64,000 nt of DNA, taken from positions 41,754,249 to 41,818,248 of the forward strand of contig NC_064832.1 of assembly GCF_024166365.1 (NCBI RefSeq), read 5' to 3'. Below are positions 1 to 11,020 of this stretch, one piece after another (within the stretch, counting starts at the first letter, position 1; each line of letters begins with the position of its first letter). The position numbers and the translations under genes are program-made. Under the pieces are notes generated by a model, which saw only the letters and a list, made by a program, of their open reading frames with translations, was not told the DNA's origin and did not search any database. The stretch is from Elephas maximus indicus. Its lineage: Eukaryota; Chordata; Mammalia; Proboscidea; Elephantidae.

Positions 1-160
1 TTCATTTAAGAGGAATCGATAAGGGGTGTGTGTGTGTGCTTGAGAACAAGAGGGAGAAAGAAAGAGACAGGCAGAGAAAGGGAGAGCATCAGCACTTGTA
101 CTTCCTACCCCCTGGAACCTGGCTTAAACCAGGCCTCTGGGAAGTAGTATGGTGCGGCGC
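1..160. repeat. GT run and purine-rich low-complexity DNA
   Basis: A short GT run at about 27-37 is followed by GA-rich sequence. No gene or named repeat is recognised. Confidence 0.5.
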
Positions 161-254
161 CGCAGTTCTCAAAGTGTGCTCTCTGGACCTCTGGGTGACC
201 CTGAGGCTATTTCAGGGAGTCCATGAGGTCCACCGCCTGTTTGTCAGCTTGTTG
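161..254 (+). mobile_element. hAT-type DNA transposon 5' end (remnant)
   Basis: The stretch starts with CAGTTCTCAAAGTGTG and continues through a block about a stop of CCTGGGTGACCCTGAGG type, which resembles the terminal sequence of old mammalian hAT elements. A decayed hAT-like transposase lies downstream at about 700-1530, and the RTE piece between them looks like a later insertion. The family name is uncertain. Confidence 0.4.
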
Positions 255-631
255 TACGTGGTGGCTTGAGCTTTGCTGTGATGTTGGAAGCTATGCCACC
301 AATATTTCAAATAACATCAGGATCACCCACAGTGAAGAGGTTTCTGTAGAACTTTAAGTCTAAGACAGACAAGGAAGAAAGGCCTGGTGATTTACTTTCA
401 AAAATTAGCCAATGAAAACTGTATTGATCAAAACAGAATACTGTCTGATACAGTACTGAAAGATGAGCCCCCTAGCTTGGAAGGCACTGAAAACACACAG
501 TGGTTCCAACAATGGACTCAAATATACCAACAACCACAAAGATGATGCAAGACTGGGCAACATTTTGTTATGTTGTATGTCGGTTGCCACGACTCAGAAT
601 CTACTCCATGGCCACCACCACCAACAACATG
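255..631 (+). mobile_element. Internally deleted RTE LINE (5' UTR joined to 3' end)
   Basis: Positions about 255-495 carry RTE 5' UTR-type sequence, including GATGAGCCCCCTAGCTTGG at about 463. From about 497 it passes directly into the RTE 3' end: the block with TGGTTCCAACAATGGACTC and the CACCAACAACATG tail matches the ends at 36117 and 56892. The whole ORF is missing. It could be a deletion derivative or an RTE-derived SINE. Confidence 0.6.
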
Positions 632-699
632 AGGCCAAAACTATATTCTTAATAATTCTTAGATGCTAGTTAGTATTGTCTGTGTCTATATTTTGTGCT

Positions 700-1530
700 T
701 ATAGTGGAAAAGCAATGGTGGATGAAACTGGTAAGTACCTTATGACAAATCAAAACAGTGGCACCAAGCAGTACTTGGCATTGTACTTTTCACAGTCACA
801 TGCTTTCAGACATAAACAAAATAAAACAAAAAATAGTTTTACTTAAGAATGTCTTTGAAGAAGCAGCAAAATTTATTAAATCTTGACCCTTGAGTACATG
901 TCTTTTTAATATTCTATGTGACAAAAATGATATGTTTGCATAAAGTACTTCTGCAGACTGAAGTCTAGCGTTTGTCTCAAGGAAAAGTACTTGTGCAATT
1001 GTTTGAGTTGCCAGCTGAACTCGTGGCTTTTTTCCTGGAACACCATATTTATCTGAAAGAACAAGTGGCAGACAAATTATGGTCATTCAGGCTTGTATTT
1101 GGCTGACAGTTTCTCAAAAATGAAGGAAATGTGCCTGTCACTTCAAGAAAAACAACTGGCAGTATTTGTTGACAATTATAAAAATGGAGCTTTCAAGGGA
1201 AAAATTAGAATTTTGGACAATGTGCATGTAGCAGTGTGAGCTCTCAATACTTAAGACTTTTCTGAAGAGATGGGTAATGATATTAAAGGCTGTGATTTTT
1301 TTGATCTATAATAAATTGTTTCAGCATTTTCCAGTTGACCAACACATGATCCTACCAAGTGATGCATTAGTAAAATATCTGTTCAAATCTCAAGAGAGAC
1401 TGATGGATTTTAATGTAGCAGAGCGTAAAGGTTCACTGATAACTTTCACTGAAAGTTAGTTCATATTCCACATTGCAACTAACCTTTAAGAAACTACTAC
1501 TTGTTGAGTTTTAACGTCTGGAGATGAAGG
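700..1530 (+). pseudogene. Decayed hAT transposase (ZBED-like)
   Basis: Reading the plus strand with frame changes gives a broken but coherent protein. FFLEHHIYLKEQVADKLW is at about 1028-1081, then LADSFSKMKEMCLSLQEKQ near 1100-1155, then MGNDIKGCDFFDL near 1270-1310, and QERLMDFNVAE near 1390-1425. The order and wording resemble the C-terminal hAT catalytic region found in domesticated ZBED and FAM200-type proteins. It is interrupted by frameshifts and stops, so it cannot encode transposase. It may be the coding part of the hAT element whose end lies at 161-254; a retrocopy of a host ZBED-like gene is the alternative. Confidence 0.5.
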
Positions 1531-2209
1531 GACATGAATGGATCAGGGACAGGAACAAAAAGGGATTCATCACTATAATATTTCATTTCTAAAAAAATAA
1601 AATAATGTTTTTCTCCTTAAAATCTATTTAATCTTATATCAGTAATGATACACAGGCATTGTGTTAGCAATTTCCTTTTTTTCCTTTATTTTCAACTTTT
1701 TTATTTATTTGATTGACATTGTAAATTTTAATAGATGGGTATAATCCAGTTACATTTTTAAATTACTGAGGTATTTTAATTATTTTATATTGGTTCTCTT
1801 TTGGTTTGCACTTTTTCTCTTTTTTTCCCCCTTTCTTCTGTTTGACTAATAACATTTCTTTTGATCCTTTTTTTTTTCCTTCCCTTTTGGCTTGGAATAT
1901 GTAGATTCTATTTTCATTTTCTTGGTGATGACTATTACATTTTAACATTTATACTTAATCTTTTATTCAAACGATAGCTAAAGGTACTCAACATCTCTAT
2001 CCTGCCAGAATAAGACAAAGAACTTAACATTTCCAAATTTTTGTCATCCAGAATTCTATTTCCATTTTTAAAGCAGCTAAATATAATACTATTTTCAAAA
2101 AGTTGTAATTTAATATATTTTTCAAACCAACATTTTCAAACCAGTGGATTTAATCACCATTTTTTCTTTCATCCAAATATTTCCTTATATAGTTATTATT
2201 ATTTTATTG
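1531..2209. other. AT-rich non-coding DNA, nothing recognised
   Basis: The stretch is T-rich on the plus strand with several runs of T. I see no gene and no repeat that I can name. Confidence 0.4.
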
Positions 2210-2220
2210 TATACTCTAAG

Positions 2221-2433
2221 AAAGGAGCCCTGGTGGTAGAGTGGTTAAGGGCCTGGGTGCTAACCAAAAAGTCAGCCGTTTTTGAACCCACTAGTGGCTC
2301 CGAAGGAGAAAGATGTGGCAATCTGCTTCCTTAAAGGTTTACAGCCTTGAAAACTCTATGGGTAGTTCTCTGTCCTACAGGGTCCCTAGAAGTTAGAACT
2401 GACTCCACGGCAGTGGGTTTAGTTTTTGGTTTT
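2221..2433 (+). mobile_element. AfroSINE, long form
   Basis: A tRNA-like head (GAGTGGTTAAGG, then CTAACCAAAAAGTC) is followed by the extra block of the long form (GGCTCCGAAGGAGAAAGATG) and the tail ending GGTTTAGTTTTTGG. A target duplication TATACTCTAAG at 2210-2220 recurs as TATACTCTTAAG at 2434-2445. Confidence 0.9.
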
Positions 2434-2445
2434 TATACTCTTAAG

Positions 2446-3690
2446 TCTCATTCCCTTATCTTTTTCACCTTGTTCCTACACTTTCCCTGTAGGTGAACTT
2501 TTCTGTTTGTTTCTTTGTTTGTGTTTTAATCTGCTCTGGATTTCTTTCTGCAAAAATGAACATTTGTATGTGTGTGCCTTGTGTGTATCTTTATTTCCCC
2601 TTTTGTTCTAACACAAAACATCATGTACTATTTATACTCTTTTATGATTTTTTTCACATAACAACGCATCCTGTCAATCACTCTATACCAATTCATAGAG
2701 ATCTTTTTTTTTTTTTTAACAGCTACATTGTATTCCATTTTGTGGATGTACTTTGTTGTTGTTGCTAGTTGCCAGACAGTCAATTCTGACTCACAGTGAC
2801 CCCAAGTGTGCAGAGTAAAACTGCTCCATTGGGTTTACAAAGCTGTCGAGCTTTTGAAAGCTGATCACCAGGCCTGTCTTCCGAGGCACCTCTGGGTGGG
2901 GATGTATTTCAGATTATTCAGTTAGACTTCTAGGGATGGGTATTTAGGATGTTTTCAGTATTTTGATATGGCAGACAATTTACACCATTAATAAGTTTGT
3001 GTGTATATACATAGCTTTTTTTTTTTTTTTTTTTTGATTTGTTGATGTGTATGCCCTGAGTCAGTTGCTGGATCAAAAGTAAACGCATATTGTATAGGTT
3101 TATCTATTTTATCCATCTAAGGTCTCGTTGTGCTTCTTGAATCAGAGAATTTGTGTTTTTCTATCTTAAACACTTTCTGTCGTTATTTCTTCAAATACCG
3201 CCACTGCAGTATTTATTCTTGAATTTATAGTTTGTTGGAATATCTTAATACTATAACATGTCTCAGCTTCTCTTTTCTATTTTTGAGCCTACTAGTATTC
3301 TGCACTGCATTTTAGGTAAATTCTTTATGACTATCTTCCAATTCAATCATTTTCTTCCAATTGTGTCAGTTCTAAACTAAAACCCCCCAATTTTTTTTTT
3401 TTTACTTTATTTTCAGAATTTCTAATTTTTTTTTTCCTGTCTCCTTGCATTTGAGTCATATCTGTCTGTTTTGGTTCATAACCTCATATTTTTTTGTTCA
3501 TTATGTATTTTAGGTTCTTAAAATGCTTATTTCAAATTTATTTACAAGTTGTTTCAATATTTTCATTTCCTAAGGCATATATTCTTCCGTTTGATGAGCA
3601 TTTTGGTTGTCTTTTATATAGTTAGTTTCCTTCTATACTTTGAAATATCTGTTGCAAGATAATCTTAAGTAGAAGTTTTACAGTAAGGTG
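2446..3690 (-). mobile_element. Degraded L1-like LINE (minus)
   Basis: The block around 2600-2757 and 2906-3100 has the wording of reversed mammalian L1 ORF2 (ACAGCTACATTGTATTCCATT). Positions 3100-3690 resemble reversed upstream L1 sequence. It is split by an AfroSINE at 2758-2905. Subfamily and limits are uncertain. Confidence 0.4.
2758..2905 (-). mobile_element. AfroSINE, long form, 5'-truncated
   Basis: It begins with the reversed tail TTGTTGTTGCTAGTTGCC, then reversed body (CAGTCAATTCTGACTCA, AGGCCTGTCTTCCGAGGC) and stops at CCTCTGGGTGGG before the tRNA head. It lies inside the L1-like block. Confidence 0.85.
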
Positions 3691-4670
3691 AATTCCTTTT
3701 ATATGGCCTTTCAAGCCATGGTCATGTAACTCCCACAAAATGAATGGCTGGGGCTATGAAAATAAGGCAGATAAAACTCTTACAGGGAGGGGACAGTTTT
3801 GTATGCAAATAGGGTGATTATGGCCTAACTAGGAGATTGGCCAATTTTGCCATCTTGCTACACTTGTGCGGTGGTTGAGAGAGACATCACTACAATCAAG
3901 AAGAACCTGGAGCAGAGAGCATCCTTTGGACTAAGGATCTGGAGTCTTTGTGCTGAGAACCTCCTATACCTAGAAGAAACAGTGAATGTGGAAGATGAAA
4001 AGAGGCAGCAGCAGTGGGCCTTTCTGGCCCATGGAGCAATAGCTGAGAGCCTTCAGGCAGGAGGCTTGCTGGTGGAGCTAAAAGTGCTGTAACACTTGCC
4101 CGTGCAGGGCAGAGGCCTGAGTGTACCCTGTGCAGGGGTTGCCTTGGAGGATCTTGTGCAGGGTCTTCCTACAGCAGGGCAGAGCTGGACACCTCTGTGT
4201 AGGAGCTGCATACCCCACCTCTTCCGGGCAGCAGGGCCCAGGTAGTATGGTGGTGAGAGAGCCCTACAGGGTTTGGTAGTATGGTGGGAGCCAGCAGCAA
4301 AGGCTTAGGAGGACCCAGCACCAGAGGCTCAGGTGATCCTATGCAGGGGTCTTCCAGCTGCCAGTGAGGTTCAGCGAGGCCCAGCAGCATGGCAGAAGCC
4401 TTGGGAACCATGCAGGCCCCATGAGCAACATGGTGGTAGCTGGAAGCAGCAGTGACGTCAACATAGTATCTCACCTGAACCACGGCATGCCTGCCCAGAG
4501 ACATAAAAATGGACGTGGGGAATTTGGGGGAGGGTAAGCATTTCCTCTTTTGGAATCTGTTGTTATTGTTTAATGTTTACTTTCCATAAATAATAATAGT
4601 GGGTTTCACTTTTTGAACACTGTGTGTCTTGTGTGACTGATGCCAGTGAGTGTATGTGTCTCATTCCTAG
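3691..4670 (+). other. Unclassified LTR-like or retrocopy block
   Basis: This GC-richer block has TATGCAAATAGGGTGATTATGG near 3800 and near-repeated phrases GGTAGTATGGTGG at about 4241 and 4276. It ends with CATAAATAATAATAG near 4586, which could serve as a polyadenylation signal. The layout suggests a solo LTR, but I cannot name the family. The 81-codon frame at 3847-4092 and the 111-codon reverse frame at 4169-4504 show no domain I recognise. Confidence 0.3.
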
Positions 4671-4769
4671 CAGTCTAATGGCTGCTTGGAAGTTGGAGGC
4701 ACAGTCTGTCTGCATGTGCAGTGTGGATAGACAGACATGAATATATAAGTTCTATTATTTTTACTATTA

Positions 4770-4958
4770 CGGTGAAACCTGTGGGAGCTGAATCTCGACG
4801 TGACTTCCTTGTTTTTCTGGGTCTCACAGTTTTTCTGCCTTTGACAATGAGCAGTCTTACCACTTTTCTACTGCTTTCTATTAGTGGAAAATACTTCAGT
4901 TTTCCTCCTCTAACAGGTTTCTGCCTTACACAGATTCTGGTTTTCCCAGATTTCACTG
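4770..4958 (+). mobile_element. TA-flanked MITE, copy 1 of 3
   Basis: This 189-bp element begins CGGTGAAACCTGTGGGAG and ends CCCAGATTTCACTG, so the termini are inverted repeats. TA lies immediately outside each end (4768-4769 and 4959-4960), as expected of Tc1/mariner or pogo-type insertion. It matches the copies at 50246 and 52940 along its full length. Confidence 0.8.
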
Positions 4959-5094
4959 TATTTGCTTTCTCTTCTTACCCACCTTTGTCTGGCAGAGATT
5001 GTATCACACAAGTCCTTTAGGTTTGTAGGCCCCCTCTAGGTCTTATTCTGTAAATCAGGGGTGTTCATCATGTAAGGATATTGCAGAATGCGTC

Positions 5095-5290
5095 CCTATA
5101 CCCATCAGCGTCAAATTACCCAACCTCTTTCAGGTTCTCTTTTTTCATCTGTAAAATATAGATAATAATAGTATACAGCTCATAAGATGATTATAAAATT
5201 CAATTTATTAATATGCATAAATATCTTCAAACAGTGACTGCACAGAGGTTGTGCTATATAAATCTTGGTTATTATCATTATTGTTTATTA
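5095..5290 (+). mobile_element. MIR SINE
   Basis: MIR core wording is visible: AACCTCTTTCAGGTTCTC, CATCTGTAAAATATAGATAA, and the LINE-type tail TTGGTTATTATCATTATTG. The head is decayed. Confidence 0.7.
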
Positions 5291-5554
5291 CAACCACTGG
5301 TATATTGCTGGTGTATAGTAGATGATTCACAAGTGGGAGTTGTGGTTATTCTCATAATTTCTTGGACTAATGATGTTTTTCTAGCTTCCAGGTCATTTCA
5401 GTGTACCTTTTAAAATTCCTGTTGCCACATATTCCCTCTGTTCCTCTATGAATTAGTCCTGAGGAGACAAATTAAGTGGTGGATGAGTGGACTTATCCCA
5501 GGGGCATTATTCTCTTTCATAAGGGAATCCTGGCTCAAGGTGTTGCACAATATT

Positions 5555-6197
5555 TTTTTTTTTAATTTATTTGTTTATTGTGCTTTAAGTGAAAGTTTAC
5601 AAATCAAGTCAGCCTCTCATACAAAAAGCAATACACACCTTGCTATGCACTCCTAGCTGCTTTCTGCCTGATGAGGCAGCATACTCCTCCCCTCCACCCT
5701 GTATTTCCATGTCCATTCAACCAGCTCCTGCCCCCCTTTTCCTTCTCATCTCAACTCCAGACAGGAGTTGCCCACACAGTCTCATGTGTCTGCTTGAGAC
5801 AAGAAGCTCATTCCTCACCAACATCATTATCTAACTTATAACACAAATTAGTCCAATCCCTGTCTGGAGAGTTGGCTTTGGGAATGGTTCAATCTTGGGC
5901 TAACAAAAGGTCCAGGGACCATGACCTCCAGTGTCCCTCTAGTCTCAGTCAGACCATTAAGCCTGGTCTTTTATGAGAACTTGAGATCTGCATGCCACTG
6001 TTCTCCTGCTGCATCACGGGTTCTCTGTTGTGTTCCCTGTCAGGGCAGTGATCAGTGGTAGCCATGCCAATTATGCCAATTGACCTGATGTCCCCTGAAA
6101 CCATGGTCCCCAGACCCCTGTCCCTGCTACTCTGGCCTTTGAAGCATTTTGGTCATATTCAGGAAACTTCTTAGTTTTTGGTTTAGTCCAGTTGGTA
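5555..6197 (-). mobile_element. 5'-truncated L1, 3' UTR only
   Basis: A poly(T) start and TTATTGTGCTTTAAGTGAAAG mark the reversed L1 3' end, matching 26225 onward. A target duplication GCACAATATT at 5545-5554 recurs as GCACGATATT at 6198-6207. About 230 bp present in the 26225 copy are missing at about 6069. No ORF is retained. Confidence 0.85.
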
Positions 6198-6207
6198 GCA
6201 CGATATT

Positions 6208-6500
6208 CTTAACCCTACTCAGTAAAAAACCTCTTGCCCTCTGAGACAGCATAAACCAGGAGCCTTTGAGGCACTGGTGAAAGAAGCAAATGAAAAGCAG
6301 GTGATGGTAGCTGGAGATGGATTCAGGTTGGCTTCATGTATTTGGAAGTGATGACATAGCACCTGTTGTATCATTAGAACTCAATACAGTTTCCATGAAA
6401 GAAAGTAGTAGGGATCAGAAAACCAAAAGTCCAAAATCAAACATTTGGCCTTACTAACATTGTTAGGCTGAGAAAATACTCTGATGAGGTATCATATACC
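6208..6500. other. Non-coding, nothing recognised
   Basis: No gene or repeat is recognised between the L1 fragment and the MIR. Confidence 0.4.
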
Positions 6501-6504
6501 AAAA

Positions 6505-6735
6505 ACAGTGAGTTTAATGGTTAAGACATTATGTTTTGGAGCCAATCATCCAGGGTTCAAATTCATCTCTTCTACCTATCAAAGGGACTATTTAACCTCT
6601 CTCTCACTCCATTTCTCCCTAGGAAAATGGAAATGATAATAATATGGTTATCTTGACTTAAAATATGATTATTTTGAGTTAAAATATGCAAAACAGCTGG
6701 AAAAAGCTACTTAGTAGATATTGACCATTATTATT
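6505..6735 (+). mobile_element. MIR SINE
   Basis: The head TTTAATGGTTAAGACATT, the B-box-like CCAGGGTTCAAATTC and the core TATTTAACCTCTCTCTC follow the MIR order. It is diverged, as expected of a relic shared by all placental mammals. Confidence 0.75.
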
Positions 6736-6739
6736 GAGC

Positions 6740-8645
6740 CAAAAGAGAGCTTTGAGAAAAATGTCAAGCTTGGAAGAGGAGTTCCAGGGATAAGGGCTTC
6801 ATTGATAAGAAACATAACCTGTCAGGTTAGATCAGTTGTAATTAAGATCATGAACTTTCAAGGTAGGTGCATAAGACCAGAGCTGATTCAACACAGTAAG
6901 TACTGCTTTCGGATCAAAGTATATGAGACAGATCTTCACTCACAGGGAGTGGGGATAGGAGTATTAACTGGTGCTGCTCACATCTGGACAGCCTCTAGGA
7001 TTTTTGTCTTCCATCCCCAATTTCTTTCCTTTTCTGAAGTTAGCTCTCAAGGTCTAAAGTCTGAAATCCCTTGTGTGCTGAGACATTGTTGCTTTTCCCA
7101 AACTATGAAAATGACTATGGACCGGGAATACCAGATGGGTGAGAGAACAATTGAACTCAGTTTACAAATCACAGACTGAAAAAGATAAAGATGGAGGGGT
7201 CCCTGGTCAGCTCTTTTTAGGACAAGTTGCACAACTCCTTTTCCTTAGTTACAGTGTCTTTGGGGGCAAACAGTGTTTTCTCTATTTGTCTTTAAATTTA
7301 TGGCATGGGAAAATTTGTCAAATATTTATAAATGCCAATTTTCTACACATCTGAAACCTTTCTACAGACTATAACTGATAGACTGTAAATTTTAATATAT
7401 AATTTACATACCTCCAAGGGTAAGCTGAATTATATTAGGGTACTATATTTTTGGCACTTTAAAGTTTTCAGCATCAGGATTTAGTTTGGCTTGTTCAACA
7501 GTCAGTTTGCTTTCCAACTGGAAGGCATAAAATGGAGGAGATTATGCATTAATCAGTCCGACAACACTGTATGAGAAGTGTCGTGGTGAAGAATGCATGA
7601 AAACAGTTCAGTTTAAATAATTCCCTAATTTGTTGGCTGACCTTGGAGTTTCAAATACGAAGATACTGAAAACATGACACAGGTCCAACCTCCTCATTCA
7701 AACTTAAGTATACAAGTACATTCTAGGGCTAATTGGAAGTGGTTTTAGATTGCTCTCTCAAACAGAGTTGACCAAGCTTTTCAAACTTTCCTGGGCTTGA
7801 TAATGCTATTGAAATAAAATATCCCTTTTCCAAATACTCTAAATCCCAGATTGTGTTTCCGGAGTTAAATAACCAAAAGGACACACAAATGGGTCTAAAA
7901 AGGTATGAAAAGTCACCAAAGAGCTCATGCTGAAAAACTGGAGTTCGATTTCTTATTCAAGAAGGAGAAACAAAACTTCTTTTAGCAGCTTTGGCTTTAG
8001 CTCATCAACTGGAGAACTTGGTGTCTTTGCCAAAGAAATAGGCAAATATGTGTTTTATTAAATAAGATGAAAACTTTATTGCTGAGATATGGTTTTTCTT
8101 CCCACTTCCAACTTTATTCATTTCATGCTCAATGGAACAAGCCTAGGTAAGACCTCCATGCTTTTCAATTGAACAGTAACCCTCTGTTTCTAAACAAACT
8201 CTTCTGGTGCTGTGAGTTCAAGATACAGTATTAATGGGTGGACCTTCTATCATTCTCTAGTGTGGAGAGGGGTGGAATGGTGTAGTGGCGGTGTTTGGGC
8301 ATGGATATGTGCAGAGGAACACTCTATGACAAACAGAAAAAAAAAACCTCTCAAAATTGCATGTGCTGAAGCTTTATCACCATGATTACACTGAGGTTTT
8401 ACTTTAGAGTTCCCTGGATTTTAAGTTGAAATTCAAATATAATTTGTCACTAGAAACATGAAGTAACTGACTAGAAAGCTGTTAGCAAGGCCCCACATGA
8501 CAAATTGGTATCCCTGTGATAATGAACCTTGCTAGGTGGCTCCAACCCATAAGGTAGAAGTAGACTGTTCTGGGTTAGTGAAAGGATTGGTCCAAAAGGT
8601 GAGATGACTAAAACCAGACAGACTCCATTCAGTTATACTGTCATT
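6740..8645. other. Single-copy non-coding DNA
   Basis: No repeat is recognised in this 1.9 kb. The 152-codon frame at 6721-7179 starts inside the MIR, has no recognisable domain and is of a length expected by chance. Confidence 0.5.
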
Positions 8646-8649
8646 GGGT

Positions 8650-8817
8650 GATAGCACCTAGAGGCTGATATTTTGAACCCATCCAGTGGCTCCGTGGGAG
8701 AAAAGACCTGGTGCTCTGCTTCCCTAAAGATTACAGCCTAGAAAACCCTATAAGGCAGTTCTACTCTGGGGCTGCTGTGACTTGGAATCGATATGACGGC
8801 ACCCAACAACAACAGTA
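8650..8817 (+). mobile_element. AfroSINE, long form, decayed head
   Basis: The long-form body is clear (CCAGTGGCTCCGTGGGAG, CTCTGCTTCCCTAAAGATTA). It ends GACGGCACCCAACAACAACAG, which is an RTE-type tail rather than the GGTTTGGTTT tail of short copies. Confidence 0.85.
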
Positions 8818-8889
8818 GCAGCGCTATTGTAACTCCTATGCTGGTGTGCAAACTTTGTGTAACTATAATGCAAAACAAACGGTGCATTT

Positions 8890-9300
8890 TGAGGAAGAGA
8901 AGTAATACTTACGAAGTGTTAATCTTGTGCCTGGGACTATGATAGGCACTTTACACATATTTTCTTATTTAATACACTAGATTTTATTATCCATATTTTA
9001 CAAATGGGAACCCTGGTGGTACAATGGTTAAGAGCTCTTGGCTGCTAAGCCAAATGTTGGTATTTCAAATCCGTGGGCTCCTCTAAGAAACCTCATAGGC
9101 AGTTCTGCTCTGTCCTATAGAGTTGCCATGAGTCAGAATCCACTCAAAGGCAATAGGTTTGGTTTTTGGTTTGATTTATTTCACTAATGAGGAAACTGAT
9201 GCTCTGAGAAACTGAGTGATTCACAGAGGTCACATTTATAGCAAAGTGAAAGAAAGTAACTTCCACTGAGCTTAGACCACATGACTCCATGTTGTGCCTG
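8890..9300 (-). mobile_element. MIR SINE split by an AfroSINE
   Basis: Reversed MIR runs from TGTGCCTGGGACTATGATAG at about 8928 to TTTACAAATG at 9006, and resumes after the SINE with GAGGAAACTGATGCTCTGAG at about 9190. Confidence 0.75.
9007..9178 (+). mobile_element. AfroSINE, short form
   Basis: It reads from GAACCCTGGTGGTACAATGG to the tail GGTTTGGTTTTTGG. The flanks TTTTACAAATG and TTTCACTAATG are a plausible imperfect target duplication within MIR. Confidence 0.85.
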
Positions 9301-9309
9301 GTACATGCA

Positions 9310-9500
9310 TGTATAATATCTCAGGTTCGTTCTTATACAACCCTTGGAAGTAGGTATTAGAATCGTATTTTAGAGGTGAAGCAACTGAGTCTCAGAGAAG
9401 ATAGGTAAACTAACCCTAGGGGAAAGAAGCCAGTCAGTGGCAGAATTAGGCTTTGGACCCATCTTTGCTTGATGCTGAAACCCATGGTCCTTCTACTTCC
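9310..9500 (-). mobile_element. MIR SINE (second, adjacent)
   Basis: Reversed MIR wording is seen: TTTTAGAGGTGAAGCAACTG, CTCAGAGAAGATAGG and GTCAGTGGCAGAATTAGG. It may be a separate copy from the preceding MIR. Confidence 0.6.
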
Positions 9501-10595
9501 ACCTCACATTCAAGAAGGAGAATTGGTAAACTGGGGGATGGACTAATGTTCAGAGAGAAAAATATACCTTTAAGGATGCTCAAGGGGTCTCTATCTTCTT
9601 ATATCAAATGACTAGACCCTTTCTGATCCTTCCTGTAGAACTGTCTCACCATATAGGCTCATCCTGTTGCATCAGACTTTTATAGTATGTCTTGACTTGA
9701 CCCTAATATAGAAAACAATAAGACATATTACAATAGCAAGCTTTATTAAATTTTCCCTCAGGTCACCTTGGAAGGCAAGCAGTAGTACTATACTGCCAAT
9801 TTTTGCTCACTTGCTGACCTTTCCCAGACTCCTGGCAACCCATCAATTGAAATGGCCTGAAGCCACCTGATTCACATACTGAATGTTCAAAGAAGATTTG
9901 CAGTCATATGACCAATGCTCAAGTGACGGGGTGTATAGTTACCCTGGTCCCATGTAAGTTATTTGAAAGGCTCGGCTATGCATCAGTAAGGATGAACACA
10001 TGCTGTTTGCTGTGTGCCTTGCAAGAGGCCATCTGGGAACACTGCACATAAACACAAATCCTCTCTAATTTTGGAAGCTTCTTAGTGGGATTTGTCATAG
10101 TGCTGCAAGCTACAGGTTTATGCCTCACTTGTGGTTGTGGAAAATTCAGCAGGACCTTTGGTAGGAGTCATTTAAAAATGTATCTAATGACAGATGCAGA
10201 GCTCCAGTAATAAAAGTAACCAAACAGGTGAGCTTTATCATTGGCTGTCCCTTTGGTTTGAGAACAATATTTGACTCTTTTATGAAACTAGGCTCCATCT
10301 CCTCCTAAAAACTCAGCATAGCTTCTACCTGCCCCTGGAGGGGAAACATAGGAGACAGAAAAACCCCAAGCATTTGATTTAGAGACCCCTGGGTTCAACT
10401 TGGACTTCTGAACTTCCTGGATTGGTTGCATTTCAATAACCTAGTAACTTCTCTGAAATGCTATTTCCTCATCTGGAGAGATACACCATTACGCCTTTCT
10501 CAAAGGTTAAGAATTAACATGACACATCAAATGCACATACAACTAGAAAAAGGCTTAACATCTATTAAAGGTTGCATGAAAGCACTCTTGTTTGA
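9501..10595. other. Single-copy non-coding DNA
   Basis: I see no gene or repeat in this stretch. The 71-codon frame at 10426-10641 runs into the MIR and is not credible. Confidence 0.45.
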
Positions 10596-10710
10596 TGAAA
10601 GCTTCCCTTGCAAACTGTGTGACTTTGGGCAAGTTATTTAACCTTTCTGAGTCTCAGATTCCTCTTCTGTAAAATAGGGAAAATAATACCTACTTTTTTT
10701 TTTTTTATAT

Positions 10711-10884
10711 GGAAACCCTGGTGGTGTAGTGGTTAAGTGCTACGGCTGCTAACCAAAAGGTCGGCAGTTTGAATCCACCAGGCGATCCTTGGAAATTCTG
10801 TGGAGCAGTTCTACTCTGTGCTGTAGGGTCCCTATAAGTCGGAATCAACTCGATGGCAGTGGGTTTGGTTTTGGGTTTTATACC
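10711..10884 (+). mobile_element. AfroSINE, short form, near-complete
   Basis: This is one of the cleanest copies. The A-box-like TGGTGTAGTGGTTAAG and B-box-like CAGTTTGAATCCACC of the tRNA head are visible, followed by TCTACTCTGTGCTGTAGG and the tail GGGTTTGGTTTTGG. Confidence 0.95.
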
Positions 10885-10886
10885 AT

Positions 10887-11020
10887 ACAGAAACCTTGGT
10901 GATGTAGTATTTAAGAGCTACGGCTGCTAACCAAAAGGTCAGCAGTTTGAACGCACAAGGCACTCCTTGGAAACCCTATGGATCAGTTCCATGGCAATGG
11001 GTTTTGTTTTGTTTTAGTTT
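10887..11020 (+). mobile_element. AfroSINE, short form, internally deleted
   Basis: The head (GATGTAGTATTTAAGAGC) and tail (GGCAATGGGTTTTG) are present, but about 35 bases between CAGTTC and CATGGCAATGG are absent. It lies 3 bases after the preceding copy. Confidence 0.9.

Noticed and set aside
6721-7179. 152-codon open frame on the plus strand
   Set aside because: It starts inside a MIR, has no domain I recognise, and about one frame of this length is expected by chance in 64 kb of this composition.
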